From Tetrapisispora phaffii CBS 4417 (Eukaryota > Ascomycota > Saccharomycetes > Saccharomycetales > Saccharomycetaceae), in the NCBI RefSeq assembly GCF_000236905.1, contig NC_016530.1, forward strand, positions 248,001-312,000: 64,000 nucleotides of DNA, given 5' to 3'. Below the pieces are notes generated by a model. That model made no database searches. It was given only the letters and a program-made list of their open reading frames with translations, and was not told the origin of the DNA. Of the stretch, positions 42,147 through 51,090 are shown piece after piece (within the stretch, counting starts at the first letter, position 1; each line of letters starts with the position of its first letter). A program made the translations under genes and the position numbers.

Positions 42147-43520
42147 TGTGAGCTATAATATTCGGACTTTAAAATGAATAAGCACAACGCTTGACAACTG
42201 GTGAACCGAAAAGAGAGAGAAAGGTTTGGATAAATGAATATATGAAACTTAATTGCAATACTCAAATCTCTGTAAAAGGAATGGATCCAAGAAACAATGT
42301 CTCGGCAATAAATGATGGAAGACTGTCACGAGTGGAAAGGTCCTTATTATATTTCGGTCCTTGCATGCATGCAAAAAAGAGATAACTAGTCTTTAAGTAA
42401 TATGATTATAAGACAACTTATATGTTTATATACATATGTAACTGGTAAGGTTAACAAGACACAATAAAAGCTTTCCTTAAAAGAGTATAATTGTTATCCG
42501 CACCAGAGTGGTCATGTCTGTAGCAAGTAGCACGCTGATCCATGTTTCGTGACAACCTTATTGTCCTTGAGAAGAGTTCCACAAGAGTAGCTATCCCAGA
42601 GATATCTTATGCACGAATGTTATTGAATGCAGTCCAATAGATCAAACAAGCGAACTATTAAGCTTTCGTTAGTTCTAGAACTTGAATATTTTGTTTCTCC
42701 AGTTGATACACTATTAGTTATAGGTTTTTAACGTGTCACAGATTTCCGTTTAAAGCATCGTGAATAATATAGTAATACGCTATGCATATACAGGTGTCAT
42801 AGTTGTAGATGGTGGTTTTTTGTTGATTTCGGCAAAAGTTGTGTTTCAAATTTACGATCCACAGTGAATGTCAGCAGCGTGTGAAAACGCCACGCCAAAT
42901 AGCGTACATGTGCAGATAACATGTTTCTGCGTGATTTGCTGTTGGGGGGAACACGTTGTCCGCGTGCTTAGACGGGCCCTCAGGAACAGAAAATTCTTGG
43001 TGCATCCCGTCATCATAGCCTCGCTTCGGAAACACACCACAACGGCGGTTGTTCTGCATTATGCACAGACCAGCCTGGGGTGTGTGCATAATATAATGCA
43101 GCATCGCGCGCTAGGTCACGTTCTGGGTGTTGTTTTTCGCGTCTATTAAACATTGGCACAGGGTCTTCGCACGACATGTTTCACGGAGAGAGATAGCCTC
43201 TTCGGCTGATCCAGTCTCCTAATTAGGAATATTGTCCCATTCACGTCATATAATACAACTTTAAGCAGGCTCATTGGAGTGACACCCCTGCATAGTGTGT
43301 GGTGCCTAGGTTCTACTGTTTCGATGGGTTTACCTAGTTAGGAAAGTTGGCTTAATGCAGTGTGGTTTCAAATATATTGTCTCTAGAGAATGTGATATTC
43401 GTATCTTATATACGTTTATACATATATAAGAGATAAATATAGTTATTTGCTACATGATGCTGGTAGCATAGTCAACAAGAAATGCTAAGGTCCGTTTGCT
43501 GGTCCTGTCAGATTGCAACG
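42147..43520. promoter_or_regulatory. MSB2 upstream region
   Basis: 1.37 kb between MSB2 and the SNU71 3' end. The first 700 bp are AT-rich; 42870-43150 is GC-rich and holds an imperfect inverted repeat (43054-43101). TGTTTCA at 43177-43183 is the complement of the Ste12 element TGAAACA; Ste12/Tec1 activates MSB2 in S. cerevisiae. No gene seen. Confidence 0.45.
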
Positions 43521-45392
43521 CTAGTGTTTTAGTATTTCACTCGACCATATGGTTTCCACTATGGTATTGGCATCGCTGTCGAATGTCTCCCTTAAGTCCT
43601 TCAACAGCAACTCTTTGTTTTTATGCACAGATATATTGTCTAGTATATACTCAACTAACTCGTTTTCGTATACGCCCAGGTACTCGTTCACGAGTTCGTC
43701 CACAATCTTGCTCTCACGTAACTTTTTGATTCTCAACTCCATGGTTTCTTCATCAAACGGCAAGATATTCTTCACCCTGCGGATCTTCGCGACCTCTTCA
43801 TCCGACTCAGTAGCACTGGAACTCATCTCAACAGCTTCCTCGAGCTTGTCATTATCGTATTTATCGATTTTATTCTTGAGTGCTAAGTTGATTTTGATTT
43901 TCGTATCTGTGCCTTTGATATTGCTCCCCGTGGTGGTTTCTCCATTACTCGTTTTGACCGTCTTCTTTATGCCGGTCGTTGGAGTTTCACTTTCTTCTGA
44001 TTCCGGCTTTGGTTGCGTGTATTTGTTAAAGATATCGAGAACTGCGTGCGGATGCGCAGCACGGTCTTGCACATCAAACTCTTGTTCTATTTTTCTGCTC
44101 ACTCTATTGAAACTGTAATTGTAATATGGGTCGGAAGTGAGACGAGACAATTCCTTTAAATATAGGTCTCTGTTCTTAAATAGATCGGCAGTATAATTCG
44201 TGTTTTGGCCTATATGTTTCTTCAATTGTTCGATTTTGGGCTCGATGTCTCGCTTTAACACGGTTAACAGACTGGTATACTTTCTATCCAATTCTTCGTT
44301 CGATAATGACTCTTGTCTTTTCAAAATTGCCTCATCTGTTTCTTCCGTTTCTTCTTCTTCCTCTGACTCTTCTGAATCTCCCATATCCTCATCTGCACCT
44401 GCCACATTACAAGATTTCTTTATTTGTTCCACTATTCTGTCCATCTTTTGGCGGTTTCTCTTGTTATCTTCTTCGTTTTGCTTTGTGATTTTGGTTCTCT
44501 CATCAATAAATGCTTTCGTTCTGAAATTCAAAATATCCTTGCACAACTGGCCCAACTCATTTGCCGGCAAATCTCCAAGTAATTGCATGTCAATTCTGTA
44601 CTCTTCTTCTGGACCTGCGCTAGCCGTAGCGCCAACATTAACCTTGTTATCTAACCTTTTGGAGTTCTCAGTATTCAAAAGAGTGATGTAGTACTCAGAA
44701 ACATCATCTAGTGGCACTATATAATGTATGCTGTCGTCGGGTTCTTTTCTGTTTTCCTCCACTGATTTTTTCAAACTTGCATCGTAGTGTAACTCCCAGT
44801 TGAACGATGTAATTTTTTGAGATAACTTCTTTAATGCAATGTTCCAAAATGATATGATTTCAAAGAGTTCCTTAGATGACATATCTTTAAATTTAACATA
44901 TAAAGTTTGGCTATCCACTGAACTACAGCTTGTCCAATTTTTGATTTTTTCACCACTGATGTATATCAGAAACTGTTCTATAAATGTATTTGATAGTTTC
45001 ATCGGTACATTTACAATTGCAACTAGGAATGATTGATCCCTATTGTTATCGACAGCGAAATCCTGAAGTGATATATATAATTGCTCATGAATTTTTTTGG
45101 AGGTCGTCTCGTTAGGTTGAATTGTGCTACCTGTTGAATTTTCTGGGCTTGAAACCAGATTTTTACCTTGAGTAAGACTGTTTTGCCTTATACTTGTCTT
45201 TTTGAACTTGCTTGTCTTCTTGCCATCCAGAGATTCCACAAACTTAGGTAAATCAGCTTTTAGTATAGGTAAATACGCTGAACTATCCACATATTCCAAA
45301 CTAAAATTAAAATCTTGTTCTGATAACTTCCATTTGTCTTTTGAGTTCAGATAAAGCTGAGGGGACACATAAACTAGATGGTTATCTGACAT
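43521..45392 (-). CDS. SNU71: U1 snRNP component Snu71
   Basis: Snu71 is a U1 snRNP protein that works with Prp40 and Luc7 at the 5' splice site. The 623-residue product (620 in S. cerevisiae) begins MSDNHLVYVSPQLYLNSKDKW, has an RRM-like region (about 115-200) and then an acidic stretch (EESEEEEETEETDE, about 345-358) and coiled-coil-like segments. It ends with a PWI-type helical domain (about 540-615, with VDELVNEYLGVYENELVEYILDNI). It is in the same order and orientation relative to MSB2 as YGR013W. Confidence 0.92.
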   Translation of the reverse strand: MSDNHLVYVSPQLYLNSKDKWKLSEQDFNFSLEYVDSSAYLPILKADLPKFVESLDGKKTSKFKKTSIRQNSLTQGKNLVSSPENSTGSTIQPNETTSKKIHEQLYISLQDFAVDNNRDQSFLVAIVNVPMKLSNTFIEQFLIYISGEKIKNWTSCSSVDSQTLYVKFKDMSSKELFEIISFWNIALKKLSQKITSFNWELHYDASLKKSVEENRKEPDDSIHYIVPLDDVSEYYITLLNTENSKRLDNKVNVGATASAGPEEEYRIDMQLLGDLPANELGQLCKDILNFRTKAFIDERTKITKQNEEDNKRNRQKMDRIVEQIKKSCNVAGADEDMGDSEESEEEEETEETDEAILKRQESLSNEELDRKYTSLLTVLKRDIEPKIEQLKKHIGQNTNYTADLFKNRDLYLKELSRLTSDPYYNYSFNRVSRKIEQEFDVQDRAAHPHAVLDIFNKYTQPKPESEESETPTTGIKKTVKTSNGETTTGSNIKGTDTKIKINLALKNKIDKYDNDKLEEAVEMSSSATESDEEVAKIRRVKNILPFDEETMELRIKKLRESKIVDELVNEYLGVYENELVEYILDNISVHKNKELLLKDLRETFDSDANTIVETIWSSEILKH

Positions 45393-45750
45393 ACTTTTGA
45401 TACATGGATGTAGTTGTAGTGGCTAGTTGGATCTGTTAACTACAATAGTATATACTACATGTATAGAAGTCATTTAAATGAAGATGAAAAGAAAGAGATA
45501 ATCAAGAGAAAGATATTTTAAGTATTTTTTCAACTTCGGGTAAAGGATGCCTGTTGTTCATTACTGATACTTTTACCATCCATGGGATGTCAAATTTCCT
45601 TTCAAAAATATACGAGATTGATGAAGCAAGTGCTAGAGAAACAATGGCATAAGTCATATGATAATACTTTGTTCAGTATTAAAATTTCTATCAGATATAA
45701 GTTTGTTATGGATACTTGTCAATACTAAACTGTACCACTAAAAAAAATGG
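45393..45750. other. SNU71 promoter region
   Basis: 358 bp between the SNU71 start and the tRNA-Ser 3' end. AT-rich, nothing else supported. Confidence 0.4.
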
Positions 45751-45851
45751 CGTCACAGACAGGATTCGAACCTGCGCAGGTAAAACCCAATGCCTATCTT
45801 GCTTTTCGAAGGAATAGCAGGGCATCGCCTTAACCACTCGGCCACTGGGAC
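45751..45851 (-). tRNA. tRNA-Ser (GCT) with intron
   Basis: Minus-strand 101-nt gene with a long variable arm. The anticodon stem ATGCC/GGCAT encloses CTGCTA, a 19-nt intron (45796-45814) and A, giving anticodon GCT. Without the intron it is 82 nt and very close to the S. cerevisiae tRNA-Ser(GCU), which also has a 19-nt intron. A full-length LTR begins 81 bp upstream of its 5' end. Confidence 0.95.
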
Positions 45852-45931
45852 GTCGCTTTATGACCTACACTGCTATAGAAAGTCTTAAAGAAGTCAGCTC
45901 ACACTATAATTTTACAAAGTGTTATTACAAT

Positions 45932-46284
45932 TGTTGGAAATGTCACTGGACGTATAAGTGAATATACGATACCAGATATTACCTCTTTAGGAGATTATTG
46001 TTGCAAACCTGAAACAATAGTGCCTGCAAGAATGTAATAGCAGAATTTCTAATGCATAAATAGTACTGTAGAACCATCAGTCTGCCGTACGTGTTCAACT
46101 CGGCGACGTCGTTTCGTTGGACAGAACGGCAGATTGAAATATTATGTACATATAAACCCCGGTAATCAATAGCTAAATAATTCATTGATCCAGGTCCAAG
46201 AGACCAGAGAGATTAATCTAATTATATAGTATATAATTTAACTACATTTTAATATATTAAAGCAATGAATTCATCTATTGAGCA
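45932..46284 (+). mobile_element. Solo LTR, copy A (353 bp)
   Basis: A 353-bp sequence starting TGTTGGAAATG and ending GAGCA, with the TG...CA ends of Ty/copia-type LTRs. Its complement is identical to copy C (50550-50902) except for about two bases. A TATAAA box lies at 46151-46156. No 5-bp target duplication is seen (ACAAT before, TCATT after). It points away from tRNA-Ser. A 68-codon frame inside is only LTR sequence. Confidence 0.9.
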
Positions 46285-46289
46285 TCATT

Positions 46290-46482
46290 CTCTCCAACAG
46301 GACGCCGTCGTCGAGTTGAACACGTACGGCAGACTGATGGTTCTACAGTACTATTTATGCATTAGAAATTCTGCTATTACATTCTTGCAGGCACTATTGT
46401 TTCAGGTTTGCAACAATAATCTCCTAAAGAGGTAATATCTGGTATCGTATATTCACTTATACGTCCAGTGACATTTCCAACA
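46290..46482 (-). mobile_element. Truncated LTR, copy B
   Basis: From CTCCAAC near 46291 to CCAACA at 46482 this matches the 5' part of the same LTR in the opposite orientation to copy A; the 3' part is missing. Near the truncation it has diverged (CCAACAGGACGCCGTCGTCGAG compared with CCAACGAAACGACGTCGCCGAG). It lies directly beside copy A. Confidence 0.85.
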
Positions 46483-46643
46483 GTAACATTGTTATTTAAC
46501 TCGGACATATCTTAGTAATATTAATCGAGCAATTCTCTGTATATGACCTATAAATGTATATCATTTTAAACTACCTTTCTATATTTTTTTGTGACGTCTG
46601 ACATTAAAGGTAAAATCCTTTTCTATTCACTTCATTCTAAGTA

Positions 46644-46692
46644 ATATTGATTGAGCCAGTCAGTTGATCGGGCTACTTGAGTCAATCAATGT
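46644..46692. repeat. 49-nt hairpin repeat R1
   Basis: ATATTGATTGAG...TTGAGTCAATCAATGT, an imperfect inverted repeat with an 11-bp outer stem. It is preceded by a GTGACGTCTGACATTAAA head and followed by a tail shared with R4 (GAATCTAGAACAGTT). Confidence 0.85.
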
Positions 46693-46829
46693 GACTTAAG
46701 ATGAATCTAGAACAGTTGTTGTGCTGAGTTCAAATATAAATAACTATTTAGCCATTATTTTTGTATTTTGTTTTTTTGTGACGCCTGACAGTAAAAACAA
46801 CTGTTTTATGTTTTGATTTGTATTTAATA

Positions 46830-46878
46830 ACATTGATTGAATCAATTAGTTGATCAGGCTAGTCGAGTCCATCAATGT
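46830..46878. repeat. 49-nt hairpin repeat R2
   Basis: ACATTGATTGAATCAA...GAGTCCATCAATGT. Same length and loop (TTGATCAGGC) as R4; preceded by a GTGACGCCTGACAGTAAA head. Confidence 0.85.
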
Positions 46879-46900
46879 TATTTAAAGGGAATGAATTTTG

Positions 46901-47009
46901 TTATTTTAATTTATTTTAATTTATTTTAATTTATTTTAATTTAATTTAATTTATTTTATTTTATTTTATTTTAATTTATTTTGTTTTATTTTATTTTATT
47001 TTATTTTAT
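46901..47009. repeat. TTTTA-type low-complexity tract
   Basis: About 110 bp of ATTTTAATTT and ATTTT units with few interruptions, directly after R2. Confidence 0.95.
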
Positions 47010-47218
47010 AACCACTATAATAATATTGTTTTGCAAATGGTATAGACTCAATGAGGAAAAATATTAATAACGGATTTAATTGAAGGGTTGTTTGGTATTG
47101 AATTTAATTGCTGGTATGTTAAGGTGCATAAACAGAGTTTGATAGAAAAAGGGAATGGGTATTCTTATTAGCATCATATATTGTTAAAAAAATATCGTGA
47201 CCTCTCATATTAAAGATA

Positions 47219-47267
47219 ACATTGACTGAACCAAGAAGTTGTTCAGGTTAATTGGTTCAGTCAATAT
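47219..47267. repeat. 49-nt hairpin repeat R3
   Basis: ACATTGACTGAACCAAG...TTGGTTCAGTCAATAT. It differs from R4 in both arms at matching positions (T-A to C-G at pairs 8:42 and 13:37), so pairing is kept. Preceded by a CGTGACCTCTCATATTAAA head. Confidence 0.85.
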
Positions 47268-47317
47268 TCTTTAGAACGAATGTGGAACGATCCTTTTCTT
47301 TTGATTCCCTTTAAATA

Positions 47318-47366
47318 ACATTGATTGAATCATTTAGTTGATCAGGCTAATTGAGTCAATCAATGT
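47318..47366. repeat. 49-nt hairpin repeat R4
   Basis: ACATTGATTGAATCAT...TTGAGTCAATCAATGT, pairing at 17 of 19 outer positions around a GTTGATCAGGC loop. It ends 23 bp from the stop codon of the 618-residue gene, so it probably lies in that gene's 3' untranslated region. Confidence 0.87.
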
Positions 47367-47389
47367 GATTTAATGCGAATCTACAACAA

Positions 47390-49246
47390 TTAATGTGCTA
47401 GCTTCATACATACATGGCCAACAGCACATTGAAGCAACTTTGGAAATGGTTCCACCTTTTCTATAACGTCTGTTAACATATCACCAATTAATTCGCATAC
47501 TAATAAACCGTTATCTAAAACCTCATCGGTTGTTTTTTGGAGTTGATATAATATCCACTCTTTTTTGTTATTTCTTTTAATGAATTTTCTAAAATTATAT
47601 TTTGTTCTTTTAATTATTTGAATAAATCTTTCATGTATAGTTATAGGTTCTATATTTCTATAGTAATATGACATATCCACTTCAGACTCATCACAATAGC
47701 AGCATTTTGGGCAGCAATAATTAGTGGTAGCTCTGTTTTCCACTTCACGATTTTTATTTTTAGACTTCTTGTTATTTAAGTTTTCTGAATTAACAGGTTG
47801 AACTGGATCCAATACCTGTTTTTCTTGAACATCTACTAAAGTAGTTGTTTGTTTCTTCGTTTGCTCTGACTCAAGGATATCACTACCAGATGAATGTCTA
47901 CTAAACGCTCCTTTAGGTTCACAATATTCTTCATCATAAGTATCTTTTTGAAAAATTCTCATGTGTTCTGGTTCAGTGAATGCATTATCGTTGATTTTAC
48001 TCTTGTTATTAAGTAATGCGATTTTTTCCTCTCTTATTCTGGCTCTTAATATGGGTGTATATGGATTTATACAGTTTGTATAGTCACGATGGCTTCCAGC
48101 TTTTCTTTCTGAGCTGTCATTTTTTACTCGACTCTCATATACGGAGTCGTCACAGAACCCTGAAATATGTTTAGACACAACTGGGTACGAGTGAGTTTCG
48201 CTGACTGTAGTTAGTATTGGTTGCTCTTGGAATAGACATGTATCAATTGATGCTTGTCTGCCACTAAGTTCTGCTTCTAATTCTTGAACATTATTACTCG
48301 AATAGTAACTACTATAAACAGTACTAGTTTCCACATGCTCATTATTGTAGTCGTAATTCTCACCACTATTTTTCCTATAATCATCATCGAGTTTTTTATA
48401 CTCATGTCTATAGTCCCAAGGAGGTGACGGAATGTTGTGATTTCCGTCGTTTATAGGTGTTAGACAGTCACCGACGGATAAAGAACCAACGTCAACAATG
48501 TCAATTTTTATAGGAAGATATTCTAATTTTTCAGATTCATATATTGAATCATCACTGTATGTGTTTTCTAAAACTTCAGGCTCGGGTTGCACTAGGCCTG
48601 GATATTCCGACACTTCAGATGCCTCGCTCTTACCTTTAAAGACAGTTTTGAACCAGTTTTTGGATCTAGTATTTCTCAACGAACCATTTACTGTGCTTGC
48701 TGTTTTCTCGACTTTACCCTGGCTATATCTTGTGTATTCTACTTCAACAATTTTAGATTTAGGAGTTTCTTCGTATTTTCTGTTACAAATTGACTCAGGA
48801 AGTACAGTGGCGTGGAAAGATTCTGTTTGGTGAGAAGAATTCTGAGACTGTTCCTTTCCACTTCTCTTATCAAATAGTCTAGTGAACCATGGAGATGGCT
48901 TTGTTATGGAAGATTTATCCGTATATAGCGAACTATCAAAGCTATCATAGCTATCGTCCACGTTAATATTTTTTTCGAACATATTTTTAAACCTGGCGCT
49001 CCATGAATTTGTGACGCTCGAAGCGTCGGAGCTGTTCGTTAAGACAATATTATTATTGAATGCACTTCTAGATTGTATAGCTTCTAGGTTTGAACCACAA
49101 CGATTGTTAGTAAGATTATCAATATATTGGGATAACTCCAACTTTGAGTAATTATTTGAAGAAGAGTTATCGGAGTTGTTGTCATAGGAACGATTATCCC
49201 AGTTTGATGACATAGCAGCACTTGAAGTTTGAATAAGAACTGTCAT
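47390..49246 (-). CDS. Unrecognised 618-residue protein with repeated W/F motif and Cys cluster
   Basis: An intact frame between SNU71 and STF2, starting MTVLIQTSSAAM with A at -3. I do not recognise the family. The first 540 residues are Ser/Asn/Asp/Tyr-rich and probably disordered. A short motif recurs three times: WSARFKNMFEK (82-92), PWFTRLFDKR (119-128) and NWFKTVFKGK (197-206), roughly W-F-x-x-(L/V)-F-x-K. A Cys cluster CCPKCCYC lies near 537, followed by a basic helix-rich C-terminal domain of about 75 residues (FIQIIKRTKYNFRKFIKR, then LLVCELIGDMLTDVIEKVEPFPKLLQCAVGH). S. cerevisiae has MCY1, NMA2 and SEC9 in this interval, and none resembles it. It could be a fast-evolving relative of a regulatory protein or lineage-specific. 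No breaks are seen. Confidence 0.75.
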   Translation of the reverse strand: MTVLIQTSSAAMSSNWDNRSYDNNSDNSSSNNYSKLELSQYIDNLTNNRCGSNLEAIQSRSAFNNNIVLTNSSDASSVTNSWSARFKNMFEKNINVDDSYDSFDSSLYTDKSSITKPSPWFTRLFDKRSGKEQSQNSSHQTESFHATVLPESICNRKYEETPKSKIVEVEYTRYSQGKVEKTASTVNGSLRNTRSKNWFKTVFKGKSEASEVSEYPGLVQPEPEVLENTYSDDSIYESEKLEYLPIKIDIVDVGSLSVGDCLTPINDGNHNIPSPPWDYRHEYKKLDDDYRKNSGENYDYNNEHVETSTVYSSYYSSNNVQELEAELSGRQASIDTCLFQEQPILTTVSETHSYPVVSKHISGFCDDSVYESRVKNDSSERKAGSHRDYTNCINPYTPILRARIREEKIALLNNKSKINDNAFTEPEHMRIFQKDTYDEEYCEPKGAFSRHSSGSDILESEQTKKQTTTLVDVQEKQVLDPVQPVNSENLNNKKSKNKNREVENRATTNYCCPKCCYCDESEVDMSYYYRNIEPITIHERFIQIIKRTKYNFRKFIKRNNKKEWILYQLQKTTDEVLDNGLLVCELIGDMLTDVIEKVEPFPKLLQCAVGHVCMKLAH

Positions 49247-50549
49247 GATTGATAGTGCTTATTGTTTGAGGTTTTTCGAAAGGTTTATAAATATAAATGT
49301 TGACTACGTAAAGTATTTTTTATATCTATAATTTTTTATGTAGAAGAACTATAATAAATAAAATAAATATAATAAAATAAACATAAGAAATAAACAATAC
49401 AGGAAATGTAGTGAATTAGTAACAAAAGTATAAATCAAATAAAGTCAATTGACGTCCCTTTTTATACCAAATATTTTTCTAATCTGGTTTTAATGACACT
49501 TGAATGCCACAAACTATTTTCATTCAAAACTAGATCAAGATAACCGTTCTTGATCAAGTTACCTGATAGTATTGGTATCCACAAAATGAGTTCTCACAGT
49601 AATTGTGCTTCCAACTTACCTTATGGCGTTTTATGTGACAGATAGTTCGAAGGCATCCTTTTATCCAGTTGATGTCACAAAAGATTTTATGGTTAATATA
49701 TAGTGAAGGTAAGGACACAATGATATGCGGAATATAGTCTCACCTTCTAGAACACACTTTAAATAGTTTATGAGTCTAGACCTATTTAGTATGGTAATAA
49801 TTGGTGGCAACTGTACAGGTTAAATTTGTGAACTCTGATTATTACAAAAAACAACGACAGACACATATTGCACCGTCAAAAGGATAGCTTAATGGAGGTA
49901 AAGTTAAACTAAAAAACACAATCCCTAAATTCACAGATATATTCTTGTTGTTTCTTTTTGTTGATATTATTCCTTTAATATATAAACAAAAGGCTGATAT
50001 ACACATATTCCTATCTATAAAAAATATATAAATAATGCTTAGACATACCCCCAAAATAATAACCTTGATTTGCAAAATGACATTTTTATGATACGTAGAA
50101 TAACTTGACTAAGAATAAGTTTCAATCAAAGTGTCACGTAAGTTACCAGATATAGCATCTGGATTAGCATCTTGTAAACGAAAGATAGTTTTAACGACAC
50201 TGACGCCTTCGACTCCTCGGGTCAAACTGTCAATCAATATTTGACTAGAAAAAAATGTCATATAGAGTACTACTTGAAAAGATAAATGACAGCAAATTGT
50301 ACGAATTCGAATCAACTAAAGTTATCTTTCAGAAAATGTGTTATTACAAACTACAAATTGTTATTTACCAGAATACCAAGTGTTTTCTGTACCAAACCAA
50401 GACTTAATTGTTTTTTATTCTCGATTGGTGTAGAAGTATGTTTAATATTTAATAGAGGTGTTTATAATTTGTTAGCTCAAAGAACCCAAGTGGTCATTCG
50501 TAACCTCAGTATCCAAGGTGATGCTCTTTTCTTTCTTGTAAGTTCTTTC
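49247..50549. other. Region between the 618-residue gene and LTR copy C
   Basis: 1.3 kb without an intact gene. Several short stretches look protein-like on the minus strand (about 50109-50315 and 50480-50545) but are interrupted by stops; they may be decayed gene or element sequence. Confidence 0.4.
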
Positions 50550-50902
50550 TGCTCAATAGATGAATTCATTGCTTTAATATATTAAAATGTAGTTAAATTA
50601 TATACTATATAATTAGATTAATCTCTCTGGTCTCTTGGACCTGGATCAATGAATTATTTAGCTATTGATTACCGGGGTTTATATGTACATAATATTTCAA
50701 TCTGCCGTTCTGTCCAACGAAACGACGTCGCCGAGTTGAACACGTACGGCAGACTGATGGTTCTACAGTACTATTTATGCATTAGAAATTCTGCTATTAC
50801 ATTCTTGCAGGCACTATTGTTTCAGGTTTGCAACAATAATCTCCTAAAGAGGTAATATCTGGTATCGTATAGTCACTTATACGACCAGTGACATTTCCAA
50901 CA
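50550..50902 (-). mobile_element. Solo LTR, copy C (353 bp)
   Basis: The same 353-bp LTR as copy A in inverted orientation, with about two differences (near the TGTTGG end). It has TG...CA ends, no 5-bp target duplication (CTTTC before, AGAAA after), and no primer-binding site next to its 3' end, so it is a solo LTR. Its TGTTGG end lies 105 bp upstream of tRNA-Leu. Confidence 0.9.
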
Positions 50903-51007
50903 AGAAAGTTATTTAATTTTTGTTAGGGTTTCTCGATAAGATTATGTCTTTGTTTCAATTAGTGCCTTAAGGTGTCCTGATATCACCTCAACGCGCATAC
51001 CATAATT

Positions 51008-51090
51008 GGAGGGTTGGCCGAGTGGTCTAAGGCGGCAGACTTAAGATCTGTTGGACGGTGTCCGCGCGAGTTCGAACCTCGCATCCTTCA
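51008..51090 (+). tRNA. tRNA-Leu (TAA)
   Basis: 83-nt class II tRNA with a long variable arm (TTGGACGGTGTCCGC), anticodon loop CTTAAGA with anticodon TAA, T arm GCGAG-TTCGAAC-CTCGC, and discriminator A. It is nearly identical to the yeast tRNA-Leu(UAA) and has no intron. Confidence 0.96.

Noticed and set aside
45979..46185. A 68-codon frame repeated identically at 50649-50855
   Set aside because: It is part of the 353-bp LTR sequence and identical because the LTRs are; it has no protein features.
49584..49700. A short MSSHSNCASNLPYG-like frame resembling a Gag start
   Set aside because: Stops after about 19 codons, and the resemblance is too short to support.
46285..50549. Possibility that LTRs A and C bound one full-length retrotransposon
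   Set aside because: They are inverted relative to each other, have no primer-binding site or Pol-like frames between them, and the only intact internal gene shows no Gag or Pol motifs.
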